Shown here piece after piece: positions 37,298-46,958 of a stretch of DNA of 64,000 nucleotides (within the stretch, counting starts at the first letter, position 1; each line of letters opens with the position of its first letter). The position numbers and the translations under genes are program-made. Origin of the DNA: an uncultured Planctomycetia bacterium (GTDB lineage: Bacteria > Planctomycetota > Phycisphaerae > Phycisphaerales > SM1A02); assembly GCA_937871505.1 (NCBI GenBank), contig CALMPF010000069.1, positions 1-64,000 of the forward strand. Direction: 5' to 3'. A model generated the notes under the pieces. It searched no databases. It was not told the origin of the DNA and saw only the letters and a list, made by a program, of their open reading frames with translations.

Positions 37298-37939
37298 ATG
37301 GTTCCCCACGCCACCTGTTCCTCCCCGGACTCAGCCATCGCCGATGGGCTTCTCGCACAGCTGCGAGCCGGCGACGATGCCGCGTTCGAGGCGCTCGTTC
37401 GTCGCTGCTCTCCACGCTTGCTGGCGACGGCGCGGCGGCTGCTGGGAAGCGAGGCCGAGGCGCACGACGCGGTGCAGGACGCCTTCCTCTCCGCGTTCCG
37501 AAGCATCAGTTCCTTCGGGGGAGAGTCCAGTCTCGAGACATGGCTGCACCGGGTGCTCATCAATGCGGCGCTGATGCGGCTGCGAAAGAGCCGGCGCCAC
37601 CGGGGCGCGACCGTCTCACTCGACGAGCTCTTGCCGCAGTTCGACGCGACCGGTCATCGTCTCGATCCGCGCCCGCGGGGGGCGGGGTGGAGCGGCGCGG
37701 AGGAGCGAGGCGGCTCGCCGGAGCAGATCTTCATGGATCGCGACCGCCGCGATCTCGTGCGGCGTCGCATCGACATGCTGCCCGCCCAGTACCGAACGGT
37801 GATCATGCTGCGCGACATCGAGGAACTCGGCACGGACGAGACAGCGGCGTTCCTGGGCATCACGCCGGGGGCGGTCAAGGTCCGACTTCATCGGGCGCGA
37901 ATGGCGCTGCGGACTCTCTTGGAGCGCGACTTTGCCTGA
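37298..37939 (+). CDS. RNA polymerase sigma factor, ECF family
   Basis: 213 residues. Region 2 covers 'AFEALVRRCSPRLLATARRLLGSEAEAHDAVQDAFLSAFRSI' and 'WLHRVLINAALMRLRKSRR'; region 4 covers 'LPAQYRTVIMLRDIEELGTDETAAFLGITPGAVKVRLHRARMALR'. An Arg/Gly linker separates them. The ATG at 37298 has AGGAG eight bases upstream; an upstream in-frame start at 37217 would lie inside the promoter and is rejected. No anti-sigma gene is recognisable immediately downstream, which is unusual for this family. Control by sigma54 is inferred from the promoter. Confidence 0.92.
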   Translation: MVPHATCSSPDSAIADGLLAQLRAGDDAAFEALVRRCSPRLLATARRLLGSEAEAHDAVQDAFLSAFRSISSFGGESSLETWLHRVLINAALMRLRKSRRHRGATVSLDELLPQFDATGHRLDPRPRGAGWSGAEERGGSPEQIFMDRDRRDLVRRRIDMLPAQYRTVIMLRDIEELGTDETAAFLGITPGAVKVRLHRARMALRTLLERDFA

Positions 37940-38871
37940 GGGGACGAGGCACTTGCCGCGCGCGTTGCACCGCTGGCCTCGCCTTCCGTGAGCGCCGGGG
38001 CGACTTGCACGATGACACCGTGCGCGCAGGCTGCACCGATCGGGATCAAGAAGTGCCGGCGGAGGATCCCGGCCGCATTCGCCAGGGCCGAAGGGTCTGT
38101 TGTCGGCCGCCGCAGCGGGATCTGCCGCGACAACGCCCGACGTCGCCGGGGTGTGGGCGAACTGCGGCACGATGCAGGTCGATCGGGCGCAGCGCGCGGC
38201 GACGTGGCCGCTTGCTCTCAAGGGCCGCCCTGCAAAGGCCACCCCAGTTCGGCCAAGCAAGGCCATCCTGGTCCGGCCAAACGCGTCCGCCTCAACTCGG
38301 CCAAGCGAGGCCACCCCACAGGCACTGCTGACGGCGGCGTCTCGCCGCCCAGGCGCATCCGACCACGTCGAGTCTCGTACGAGGTCGGCAGGCTCGGCGG
38401 CCAGCCGAGAATGGGCCCCTCACGGCTCGTCGGAGGCCGGCCGCCGGGCCTGCCGACCGGACGGGCGGGCCCCGCGCCGAGGGCCACCACTGTCGCCAGC
38501 CTGCCGGGCTCCTTCTGCGGCGTCGCGCGGACGCCGTGACGGAGACTCCTCGACGTCGGCCGGGTCGCGGCTTTGGAGCGCACGACATCTGGTGGTTGGC
38601 CAGGTGTTGGCAGCTTTTCCACCACCACAGGTGGCAGACGCAGGTCCCTCCGGACGGCGGTAAGCTCCTCGATCGCGAGGACTTGGAGGACCTCGCAGAG
38701 CCGGGCGCGGGGGCTGACCCTCCGGCCCTAGATTTCGTGGAAGTGTCGCTTGCATCCACTACTGGTTGGGGTAGGATGCCCTCGTTCGATTCGGTTTTCC
38801 GGCCGGCGCGGCATGCGATCCAAGCCTGCCACTCGCTGAGACCGGCAGGCTCACCCGAAAGGGAGTTTCTC
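37940..38871. other. Region with no confident gene; 24-bp tandem repeat
   Basis: About 930 bp after the ECF sigma gene. At 38239-38310 a 24-bp unit occurs three times plus a partial copy (units at 38239, 38263, 38287), giving octapeptide repeats of the form PPQ(F/L)GQAR in one frame and other octapeptides in the remaining frames. A promoter-like pair TTGCAT (38750-38755) and TAGGAT (38772-38777), 16 bp apart, precedes an inverted repeat GCCTGCC/GGCAGGC (38825-38831 and 38844-38850). The frames here have weaker GC bias at third positions than real genes in the window. Confidence 0.45.
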
Positions 38872-39264
38872 GTGGCCCATCGCACCCAGTCCCCCACGGT
38901 CCGGTCACCGCTCGGCTGGTCGCAGACGCTCCCGTGCCAGCCGACCCGGTCACCGCTGACTGGGATCCAGATCGCTGGGATCCAGATCGCTGGGTTCCAG
39001 GTCACTGGGATCCAGATCGCTGGGGCGGAAGAGGTCCACGCGCCAACGGCCCAGCCGAGATCGGCCCGGCCACCGCTGGTCCGGCCGTCGTCGGTGACGC
39101 GCTCGCTCCACTGGTGGATCGGGCGCACGGACGCGTGCAGAGGGCGCGGCGCGACGTGCGAGGCCGAGCGACGGGGCCCTGCGCGGCTTCTGCGACCCGC
39201 CGCGACGGACGCGCTGGCAGAGCGCTGCCGGCGCTCCGTGGCCAGCCTGACCGGTTTCGCGTGA
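38872..39264 (+). CDS. Candidate small gene with GIQIA pentapeptide repeats
   Basis: Tentative. A GTG at 38872 is preceded by AAAGGGAG at a workable distance and by the promoter-like and hairpin sequences at 38750-38850. The 130-residue product contains four 15-bp-encoded units (GIQIA, GIQIA, GFQVT, GIQIA, DNA 38961-39020) and is otherwise Arg/Ser/Pro-rich with some Cys. Third positions in this frame are GC-richer than in the alternative plus frame, which reads W-D-P-D-R repeats and runs to 39479. No family recognised; it may be non-coding. Confidence 0.3.
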   Translation: MAHRTQSPTVRSPLGWSQTLPCQPTRSPLTGIQIAGIQIAGFQVTGIQIAGAEEVHAPTAQPRSARPPLVRPSSVTRSLHWWIGRTDACRGRGATCEAERRGPARLLRPAATDALAERCRRSVASLTGFA

Positions 39265-39482
39265 CTCGATTCAGGGAGCTGGCGGTTCGGTCCCCGCGAG
39301 TGCGCTCCCGCGCAGGTTTCCGTTCCCGCTCGGCTCCCGATCGGCCATCGGCCGGAACCACCGAGCGGTTCGCGCGACAACGGGAGCGCGTGAGCCCCGG
39401 CGACAGAAGCACCGAGGCGGTCGCGTCCCCGACGGCCACCGCGGGTTCGAAGTGCACCTTTGACGGCAGCGAGGAGTGAACG

Positions 39483-40205
39483 ATGGGCGTCCTCTGCGAC
39501 ACGCAGATTCGAGAACTGGTCGGAATCGAGCCCTTCGAGGAGGGACGTCGGCGCCCCGGAGTCATCTCCTACGGGGTCTCCAGCTACGGCTACGACGTCC
39601 GTCTCGGCACCCGCTTCAAGATCTTCACCAACGCGACCACGGGCGGGGCCGCCGTGATCGATCCGAAGAGCTTCAACCCCGAGCTGTTCATCTCGGTCGA
39701 CACCGCCGAGACGGGGCGCGACCACATCATCATCCCGCCCAACTCCTTCGCCCTCGCGGAGACGGTCGAGAGCTTCGTCATCCCGCGCGACGTGCTCGCC
39801 ATCTGCGTCGGCAAGAGCACCTACGCCCGATGCGGGATCATCGTCAACGTCACTCCGCTCGAACCCGAGTGGCGCGGACGCGTCACGATCGAGATCAGCA
39901 ACACCACTCCGCTGCCCGCGAAGATCTACGCCAACGAAGGCATCGCCCAGATGGTCTTCGTGAAGGCCGACCGGGTCTGCGCCACCAGCTACGCGGACAA
40001 GCGAGGCAAGTACCAGGATCAGCCCGGTCTCACGCTGCCCGCAGTCGACTCGGAGGATGCGTCTCCCGGCCGCGAGGGCCAGCGCGCCGCCGGTTCGCCG
40101 GCGCCTGAAGAGCGCAGCGCAGGCGACCCTGCGTTCCGGCCCGGCGGCCAAGACCGACTTCCGGCCGTCTCGGTTCCGATGCATGCGCTCGGCGCGGGCG
40201 CCTGA
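39483..40205 (+). CDS. dcd: dCTP deaminase
   Basis: Converts dCTP to dUTP, feeding dTTP synthesis. Residues 1-185 are the standard enzyme: '[11 protein letters not shown]', '[13 protein letters not shown]', '[32 protein letters not shown]' (with the catalytic Glu) and '[11 protein letters not shown]'. A Ser/Ala/Pro-rich tail of about 50 residues is extra. GAGGAG lies eight bases before the ATG. The ribonucleotide reductase gene starts 173 bp later, so two steps of deoxynucleotide supply sit together. Confidence 0.95.
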   Translation: MGVLCDTQIRELVGIEPFEEGRRRPGVISYGVSSYGYDVRLGTRFKIFTNATTGGAAVIDPKSFNPELFISVDTAETGRDHIIIPPNSFALAETVESFVIPRDVLAICVGKSTYARCGIIVNVTPLEPEWRGRVTIEISNTTPLPAKIYANEGIAQMVFVKADRVCATSYADKRGKYQDQPGLTLPAVDSEDASPGREGQRAAGSPAPEERSAGDPAFRPGGQDRLPAVSVPMHALGAGA

Positions 40206-40378
40206 GCGGCCATCGCATCGCCGACCGGCCCGCCTGCTCCGATGCCTGCGCTCCGCGTCGAGCCGACCCGTTTCCCGATCGCCCCTCCGGACGATCGCGT
40301 GCTCCCGACCCCTTCGCTGACTCGCGAAGCACTCCCACCTCCCGCTCGCCCACCTTCCCAGCGGCGCAAGGACGACCG

Positions 40379-43300
40379 ATGAAGATCACTCGCAGGTTCA
40401 CCAAGGCAGGCACCGACGTCTATGAGAGCGTTCGCTGGGAGCGCCGATCGTCGCGCATCACGTCGTCGGATGGCAGCGTCGTCTTCGAGATGAAGGACGC
40501 CGAGATCCCCGCAGGATGGAGCCAGCTTGCGACCGACATCGTGGTGAGCAAGTACTTCCGGAAGGCCGGCGTGCCGCAGCTCGACGAGAAGGGCAAGCCC
40601 CGTCTCGACGAGAAGGGCCGCCCGGTCACGGGCCCCGAGCGATCCGTCCGGCAGGTGATCCATCGCCTCGTCGCCTGCTGGACGCAGTGGGGTCAGGAGC
40701 ACGGCTATTTCGACGGCCGCAAGGATGCCGAGGCCTTCTCCGACGAGCTCGCCTACACGCTCCTGCATCAGATGGCGGCGCCGAACAGCCCGCAGTGGTT
40801 CAACACGGGACTCAACACCGCCTACGGCATCACGGGCCCCGCGCAGGGACACTGGATCGCGGACCCGAAGACCGGCCGCGCCGCCCTCGCCGGAGATGCC
40901 TATTCGCATCCGCAGCCGCACGCCTGCTTCATCCAGCCCGTCCGCGACGATCTGGTCAACGAGGGCGGGATCATGGATCTCTGGACGCGCGAGGCGCGGC
41001 TCTTCAAGTACGGGTCGGGGACGGGAACGAACTTCTCCCAGCTCCGCGGCGCCGATGAGCCGCTCTCCGGCGGCGGGCGCAGCAGCGGCCTGATGAGCTT
41101 TCTCCGCATCGGCGACCGCGCCGCGGCGGCGATCAAGAGCGGAGGGACGACGCGCCGCGCCGCGAAGATGGTCTGTCTCGACGTCGATCATCCCGACATC
41201 GTCGAGTTCGTCCGCTGGAAGGTGCGCGAGGAGCTCAAGGTCGCCGCGATGGTCGAAGGGATGAAGCACCTCCCCGCGGAGCAGCGCGAACTCGCCAGGA
41301 GGATGGCGCTGACCCTCGACTACGACTTCAACGGCGAGGCGTACCAGACCGTCAGCGGCCAGAACTCGAACAACTCCGTGCGCCTCGACGACGCCTTCCT
41401 CGAGGCGGTCGAGCGCGACGGGACCTGGACGCTCCGCCGCCGGACCGACGGCGCGCCGACGGCGACGCTCCGCGCCCGCGAGATCTGGGACGAGATCTGC
41501 TTCGCGGCGTGGCGCTGCGCCGACCCCGGGGTGCAGTACGACACCACGATCAACGACTGGCACACCTGCCCGGCCAGCGGACGGATCAACGCGAGCAATC
41601 CCTGCTCGGAGTACATGTTCCTGGACAACACCGCGTGCAACCTCGCGTCGCTGAACCTGCTCCGGTTCTACGACGCGTCGACGCGGCGCTTCGACCTCGA
41701 CGGCTACGAGCACGCCATCCGGCTCTGGACGGTCGTGCTGGAGATCTCGGTGCTGATGGCGGCGTTCCCGTCGCGCGAGGTCGCGGAGCTCTCGTGGAAC
41801 TTCCGGACGCTCGGGCTCGGCTACGCCAACCTCGGCGCCCTGCTCATGCAGGCGGGCGTTCCCTACGACAGCGAGGAAGGCCGCGCCCTCTGCGGTGCGC
41901 TGACCGCGATCCTCACCGGCCGCGCCTACGCGACCAGCGCCGAACTGGCGAAGGAGCTCGGCCCCTTCGCCGGCTACAAGGCCAACCGCGATCCCATGCT
42001 GCGCGTGATCCGCAACCACCGCCGCGCCGCCCGCGGCGTCGCCCGCGACTCCGACGCGTGGGAGGGGCTGCGCACGCCGCCGGTGCCGATCGATCACGGC
42101 ATCTTCGTCGCCGATCCCCCGCGCATCCGCGTCAGCGAGCCCGGGGCGATCCTCGATCGCGCGGTGGCCGCCTGGGACGATGCGCTGCGACTCGGCGAGA
42201 AGCACGGCTTTCGCAACGCGCAGGTCACCGTCATCGCGCCGACGGGGACGATCGGCCTGCTGATGGACTGCGACACGACCGGCGTCGAGCCGGACTTCGC
42301 GCTGACCAAGTTCAAGAAGCTCGCCGGCGGCGGGCACTTCAAGATCGTCAATCAGTCGCTCCCGCCCGCGCTCCGCGCCCTCGGCTATGCGGAGAACGAG
42401 ATCGACGACATCCACCGCCACGTGATGGGGACGCTCAGCCTCGACGTCCCGCTCCCGGCCGCCCGACCCGGCGAAGCCGCCCCGGCCCGCAGCACCTTCG
42501 CGGAGTTCCTCCGCGGCAAGGGCTACACCGGCGAGCAGCTCGTCGCGCTGGAGAACGAGCTCCCCAGGCTCTTCGAGCTCCGCTTCGCCTTCTCGGCGTG
42601 GTCGATGCCGGACGCGGTCCTCCGCGGACTGGCGCTTGATCCGGAGCGCGCCCGGAGCGACGCCGCCTTCGCGGCGCGGTTCAACGGCCTGCTCGCGCTG
42701 GGGCTCACCCGCCATCAGGCGGAGTCGCTCAACCGGACGATCTGCGGCACGCAGACGATCGAGGGCGCGCCGCACCTGAAGCCCGAGCATCTGCCGGTCT
42801 TCGATTGCGCCAACACCTGCGGCCCCCTCGGGACCCGGTTCATCGCGCCGCTGGGACACATCCGCATGATGGCGGCGGCGCAGCCGTTCATCTCCGGCGC
42901 CATCAGCAAGACGATCAACCTGCCCAACGACGCCCCCGTCGAGGCGATCTCGGAGGCCTACATCGAGAGCTGGAAGCTCGCCCTGAAGGCGAACGCCCTC
43001 TATCGCGACGGCTGCAAGCTCAGCCAGCCGCTGAACACCAAGGCCGACGCGCTCGACGACGCCGAGGAGGAGTCTGCGGAGGAAGAGGCCGCACGGGGGG
43101 AAGTGCTGGTCGAGATCGAGGCGATGGCTGCTGCGATCTCGACCTCGACGACGTCCTCCGGATCGACCCCCGCGCCGAGCGCCGCGGCGACCGAGGACGG
43201 GACGAAGGCGCGTGAGAGCGCGGCCGAGCGGGCGAGGCCGGAGCAGGACGCGCAGGAGCGGGTCGAGCGCGAGCGGGTCGATCGGCTCGTCATCGACCGC

Positions 43301-44374
43301 CTCGTCGAGGCGCGGGTGCGCGAACGGCTCGCGGAGATCGAGAATCGGCCGCTCCGCCGCCGCCTGCCCGAGACGCGGCGCAGCGTCACGCACCGATTCA
43401 ACGTCGCCGGACACGAGGGGTATCTCACCGTCGGCCTGTACGACGACGGCGAGCCCGGCGAGCTCTTCATCACGATGGCCAAGGAAGGCTCCACGATCGG
43501 CGGACTGATGGACTGCATCGGCACCGCCACGAGCGTCTCGCTCCAGTACGGCGTGCCGCTTCAGAGCCTCGTCAACAAGTTCGCATACCAGCGCTTCGAG
43601 CCGATGGGCGTGACGACCAACCGCGACATCCCCCTCGCGAGCAGCCTGGTCGACTACATCTTCAGGTGGCTCGGAATGCAGTTCATCCCCGGCTACCGAG
43701 CCGAGCACGCTCCGCGGCGCGAGACCCCCGCGCAGCCGGAGCCGGACGGCTTCGGCGGCGCCGATGAGGCAGGTCACGTCCGCCGGGGCGCATGGACCCA
43801 GCCCCGTGTCACGGAGGACATCTCGTGGAACGACTCACCGGCCCTCCCGCAGGGCCAGCCCGCGCCGCGCCTCGATCTCGCCGAGGAGACCATGGACGTC
43901 GACTCGACCGATCGCGGGCCGACGGACCCGATCGGTCGATGGAGCTCCGAGGAGGGCGGGCCGCAGCCGCGCGGCGGCATGGACGGGGAGACGACCGCGA
44001 CGAACGGGAAGGACCGCGATGCCGCTGCGCCCGGCGCTTCTCGGGCGAGAGCCGTCGTGCGAGCGCCGGGAGCTCCGAGCGAGGCGCGTGCCGCCACGGC
44101 CGTGCGCACCGAGAGCCGCTCCCTCGAGACCCACACGACGGAGCGGAGGGTCCTTCGCGATGCCGTCACGGGCGAACGGACGGTTGCGCTGCACGACGAG
44201 ACGATCATCGTCGAACGAAGCTCCGTCGGCGCGGCGCATCGATCGATCGAGGCCGCGCATAAGAGATTCCAGACCGACGCCCCGCCCTGCCGCAACTGCG
44301 GTCACATCACCGTTCGCAACGGCGTCTGCTACAAGTGCCTGAACTGCGGGACGGAACTGGGGTGCGGCCAGTGA
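40379..44374 (+). CDS. nrdJ: Vitamin B12-dependent ribonucleotide reductase (class II)
   Basis: Large adenosylcobalamin-dependent enzyme of 1331 residues reducing ribonucleotides. Signatures: 'AAPNSPQWFNTGLN', 'LFKYGSGTGTNFSQLRG', 'NPCSEYMFLDNTACNLASLNL' (radical-site region), 'IAPTGTIGLLMDCDTTGVEPDFAL', 'TICGTQTIEGAPHL'. After residue 890 come a long acidic, low-complexity linker, a conserved C-terminal domain (LTVGLYDDGEPGELFITMAKEGS) and a last zinc-ribbon (CRNCGHITVRNGVCYKCLNCG). Two variable segments before the ribbon are disordered. AAGGACG precedes the ATG. I see no cobalamin riboswitch upstream. Confidence 0.96.
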   Translation: MKITRRFTKAGTDVYESVRWERRSSRITSSDGSVVFEMKDAEIPAGWSQLATDIVVSKYFRKAGVPQLDEKGKPRLDEKGRPVTGPERSVRQVIHRLVACWTQWGQEHGYFDGRKDAEAFSDELAYTLLHQMAAPNSPQWFNTGLNTAYGITGPAQGHWIADPKTGRAALAGDAYSHPQPHACFIQPVRDDLVNEGGIMDLWTREARLFKYGSGTGTNFSQLRGADEPLSGGGRSSGLMSFLRIGDRAAAAIKSGGTTRRAAKMVCLDVDHPDIVEFVRWKVREELKVAAMVEGMKHLPAEQRELARRMALTLDYDFNGEAYQTVSGQNSNNSVRLDDAFLEAVERDGTWTLRRRTDGAPTATLRAREIWDEICFAAWRCADPGVQYDTTINDWHTCPASGRINASNPCSEYMFLDNTACNLASLNLLRFYDASTRRFDLDGYEHAIRLWTVVLEISVLMAAFPSREVAELSWNFRTLGLGYANLGALLMQAGVPYDSEEGRALCGALTAILTGRAYATSAELAKELGPFAGYKANRDPMLRVIRNHRRAARGVARDSDAWEGLRTPPVPIDHGIFVADPPRIRVSEPGAILDRAVAAWDDALRLGEKHGFRNAQVTVIAPTGTIGLLMDCDTTGVEPDFALTKFKKLAGGGHFKIVNQSLPPALRALGYAENEIDDIHRHVMGTLSLDVPLPAARPGEAAPARSTFAEFLRGKGYTGEQLVALENELPRLFELRFAFSAWSMPDAVLRGLALDPERARSDAAFAARFNGLLALGLTRHQAESLNRTICGTQTIEGAPHLKPEHLPVFDCANTCGPLGTRFIAPLGHIRMMAAAQPFISGAISKTINLPNDAPVEAISEAYIESWKLALKANALYRDGCKLSQPLNTKADALDDAEEESAEEEAARGEVLVEIEAMAAAISTSTTSSGSTPAPSAAATEDGTKARESAAERARPEQDAQERVERERVDRLVIDRLVEARVRERLAEIENRPLRRRLPETRRSVTHRFNVAGHEGYLTVGLYDDGEPGELFITMAKEGSTIGGLMDCIGTATSVSLQYGVPLQSLVNKFAYQRFEPMGVTTNRDIPLASSLVDYIFRWLGMQFIPGYRAEHAPRRETPAQPEPDGFGGADEAGHVRRGAWTQPRVTEDISWNDSPALPQGQPAPRLDLAEETMDVDSTDRGPTDPIGRWSSEEGGPQPRGGMDGETTATNGKDRDAAAPGASRARAVVRAPGAPSEARAATAVRTESRSLETHTTERRVLRDAVTGERTVALHDETIIVERSSVGAAHRSIEAAHKRFQTDAPPCRNCGHITVRNGVCYKCLNCGTELGCGQ

Positions 44375-45035
44375 TCGAGCAGGACGACCATGACCCGGGC
44401 GAGCGCTGCCGCGATCTCCGCGAGCGCTGCCGAGCGCTCGGCGAGCGCGTCGCCATGGTCGGCCGCGACGGCGTCGGCCGCCGTCGACGAGAGAGTTCCG
44501 GCCGGGCGGTCGTGCTCCGACGATCGCCCGGCCACCCCGCCCGCGCAGACGGGCGCCCCGACGCCGTCGGAGGGAAGCGGAGAAGCTCCGGAGAGAAGAC
44601 GGTCGGCGAGTGGATGGACCCTCTTCGCAACTGTCGGGCCGATGCAGGGACTGCGCATCACCCGAACCCCCGAAGGCCCTCTCGGGGTGGCCGCTCCGAC
44701 ACTCCGCTTTCCTCCAACGGCATCGCCTCCGGCAGGCGGCCGACGCATGGATCGCGTCGGCCGCCACGCTCGCGCGGCGCCGGCAGGCCGCTCGCTTCGT
44801 TCATGCGGCGCCCAGCCCCGACCTCCTGAGATGCCGCTTTGTGGCGTCTCTCCCTCCGCCCCGGCGTGGCCCATCCCGCGCCGGGGTTCTTCATTGTCCC
44901 GCGGGGCAACGCCCGGAAGATCGTCTCCGCCGAGCGCGATGCGATGCCGCCGCGCCGACGCGACTCCGGATGCCCGACGGCGGGGCGCGGGCGCGACGCT
45001 CGCGCGCGCCCCCGCCGTCGCTACACTCCGCCTCG
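44375..45035. other. Intergenic region rich in hairpins; no confident gene
   Basis: A GTG at 44371 overlapping the nrdJ stop opens 152 codons but the product is Arg/Gly-rich with no motif; another plus frame and a long minus frame are no better. Strong inverted repeats occur: GGCGGCCGACGC (44735-44746) pairs perfectly with 44754-44765 across a 7-base loop, CCCCGA/TCGGGG lies near 44672-44686, and GAGATGCCGC/GTGGCGTCTC pairs around 44828-44850. They lack T-runs, so they are not classical terminators. Confidence 0.45.
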
Positions 45036-46040
45036 ATGCTCGCCTGGCTTGATGGAACAGTGCTGCCGGTCGAGGACGCAAGGGTCCCGATCCTCGATCG
45101 CGGGTTTCTCTTCGGGGATGGCGTCTATGAGCTGGTTCGCTTCTTCGGCGGCGTCGGAGTGCAGATGGACGACCATGTCCAGCGGCTTCGGCGCAGCCTG
45201 CGCGCGTCGCGCATCGAGGGCTTCGACGCGGCGAGCATGCCGCTGATCTGCCGGACGCTGCTCGATGCGGCAGGGCTTCGCGATGCCTCGGTCTACCTTC
45301 AGGTCACGCGCGGCGTCGCCCCGTCGCGCCATCACGTCCCGCCGCGGGGCATGAAGCCGACCGTCGCCGCCTTCGCGGCGCCGATGTGCTCGCTTCCGGA
45401 GTTCGCCGGTCCGGAGCCCGTCGAGGCGGTGCTCATCGAGGAGATCCGCTGGAAGCGCTGCGACATCAAGACGATCTCGCTCATGGGGAACGTCCTTGCG
45501 CTGCTCGACGCCGAGGAGCGCCTTGCCGAGGTCGTCGGACCGGGCGGCGCGGGGCCGACCGCATCTGACGCTCGGGCTTCGGCCGGCGCCGACGACGCGC
45601 CGGGCGCGGCCCTGCGACGGCCGTTCAGCGGGTTCGAGGCGATCCTGCATCGCGGCGGCCGGATCGCGGAGGGAACCTCGACCAACGTCCTCGCCCGGTT
45701 CGGCGACCGGCTCGCGACTCCTCCGGTCGACGCGGATCCTCCGATCCTCCACGGCGTCACCCGACTGCTCGCAGAGGCGGCAGCGGCGGAGAGCGGTTTC
45801 GCCTTCGAGCACCGCCCCATCGATGTCGAGGAGCTGCGCTGCGCCGACGAGATCATGCTCCTCAGCAGCCGTCGCATCGTCGCCTCCGTCCTCCAGCTCG
45901 ACGGGCGGCCGGTCGGCGAGGGCGCCTGCGGTCCCGCGGCGGCGACGCTCTTCGCAGCCGCCCGGCGGCGCATCGCAGCGCAATGCGGCATCGCCCTCCC
46001 CGATGCCATCGGTTCGGCTGCGGTCCTCGCCGCGCCCTGA
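45036..46040 (+). CDS. Aminotransferase class IV, D-amino-acid transaminase-like
   Basis: PLP enzyme of fold type IV, 334 residues. 'VPILDRGFLFGDGVYELVRFFGG' and 'QRLRRSLRASRI' open the fold; 'RWKRCDIKTISLMGNVLAL' carries the PLP Lys in the DIK motif typical of D-alanine/D-amino-acid transaminases rather than branched-chain enzymes; 'IAEGTSTNVLARFGDRLATPP' and 'ADEIMLLSSRRIVASVLQLDGRPVGEG' follow. A 30-residue Ala/Gly/Asp insertion after residue 166 is unusual. Probably supplies D-Ala or D-Glu for peptidoglycan. Substrate assignment is inference. coaX follows 85 bp later. Confidence 0.85.
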   Translation: MLAWLDGTVLPVEDARVPILDRGFLFGDGVYELVRFFGGVGVQMDDHVQRLRRSLRASRIEGFDAASMPLICRTLLDAAGLRDASVYLQVTRGVAPSRHHVPPRGMKPTVAAFAAPMCSLPEFAGPEPVEAVLIEEIRWKRCDIKTISLMGNVLALLDAEERLAEVVGPGGAGPTASDARASAGADDAPGAALRRPFSGFEAILHRGGRIAEGTSTNVLARFGDRLATPPVDADPPILHGVTRLLAEAAAAESGFAFEHRPIDVEELRCADEIMLLSSRRIVASVLQLDGRPVGEGACGPAAATLFAAARRRIAAQCGIALPDAIGSAAVLAAP

Positions 46041-46125
46041 CCCGCCCGCGCACGCGCGCGGCGGGCGCCGACGTTCTGGCTTCCCCGGCCGTCTCACGTC
46101 CAGCTCCTCCGACCGATCTCCCTCG

Positions 46126-46914
46126 ATGCAGGAACCCAGCGAGCTCAACTTCGTCGCCGTGAGCGTCGGCAACACGCGGACCGCCGTCGGGCGCTTCGAG
46201 TCCGGAAGCCTCACGAGCACCGCGCGGGAGTCCAACGCCGACCTCGACGCCGTCGTCCGCAGCATCTCGGAGGCCTGGCACGCCGTGGCCGGTGCGCCCG
46301 GCGCGGCGATCATCGTGGCGGCGGTGGATGATCGGTTCGCGACGGCGCTGATCTCCGGGCTGGAGGGGATCACGGGCGAGGTCTATCGGATCGGCGAGGA
46401 TCTCGATGTTCCCATCGGCACCCAGCTCGATCCTGAGACGCTCACCGGCGTCGACCGGCTTCTCAACGCGGCGGCCGCGTACGACACGTTCCGCAGCGCC
46501 TGCGTGATCGTCGACGCCGGCACCGCGGTCACCGTCGACTTCGTCGACGGATCGGGCGTCTTTCAGGGCGGAGCGATCGCCCCCGGCGCGGCGATGCAGC
46601 TCGCAGCCCTGCACGATGGCACGGCCGCGCTGCCCGAGGTCGCCTTCGCGGTTCCCGACGACGGAGCATTCGGCCGCAACACCCGCCAGGCGATGCTCCA
46701 GGGCGTGTTCCACGGCATCCGCGGGCTCGTCTGGAAGCTCGTCGAGCGCTACGCGACGAGCTACGGCGCATTCCCCCCCGTGATCGCCACCGGCGGCGAC
46801 GCCCAAGCGATCTTCGGCGAGGATGAGCTCGTCGATCGGGTGATTCCCGAGCTGACGCTCCTGGGCATCGCCGCCGCGATCCGCGCAGCGCGCGGCGGGC
46901 GCCCCGCTGGGTGA
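46126..46914 (+). CDS. coaX: Type III pantothenate kinase
   Basis: First step of coenzyme A synthesis. 262 residues with 'VSVGNTRTAVGRFESG' (phosphate loop), 'GVDRLLNAAAAY', 'ACVIVDAGTAVTVDFVD' and 'FQGGAIAPGAAMQLAALHDGTAALP'. In most family members the first motif is D-x-G-N-T; here the Asp position reads Ser (SVGNT), so either the sequence has drifted or the function differs. It overlaps the following GTPase frame by a GTGA if that gene starts at 46911. Confidence 0.88.
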   Translation: MQEPSELNFVAVSVGNTRTAVGRFESGSLTSTARESNADLDAVVRSISEAWHAVAGAPGAAIIVAAVDDRFATALISGLEGITGEVYRIGEDLDVPIGTQLDPETLTGVDRLLNAAAAYDTFRSACVIVDAGTAVTVDFVDGSGVFQGGAIAPGAAMQLAALHDGTAALPEVAFAVPDDGAFGRNTRQAMLQGVFHGIRGLVWKLVERYATSYGAFPPVIATGGDAQAIFGEDELVDRVIPELTLLGIAAAIRAARGGRPAG

Positions 46915-46958
46915 TCGCCCGCCGGACGCGCGCCCCGCACCGCCGAAGAGCCGCCGCC

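Noticed and set aside
38825-38880. Riboswitch-like leader (CTGAGA and ACCCG as in TPP elements)
   Set aside because: The second conserved arm (CCTGAT-like core and GCGTAGGGA-like block) is missing and the next frame is not a thiamine gene.
38934-39479. Frame with WDPDR repeats ending just before dcd
   Set aside because: Third-position GC is lower than in the overlapping frame at 38872 and there is no ribosome site; the repeat is a DNA tandem read in another phase.
44735-44765. Perfect 12-bp stem with 7-base loop as a rho-independent terminator
   Set aside because: No T-run follows on either strand.
44371-44829. 152-codon frame starting with GTG overlapping the nrdJ stop
   Set aside because: The overlap is attractive but the product is Arg/Gly-rich with no motif and GC bias at third positions fades; kept only as a note.
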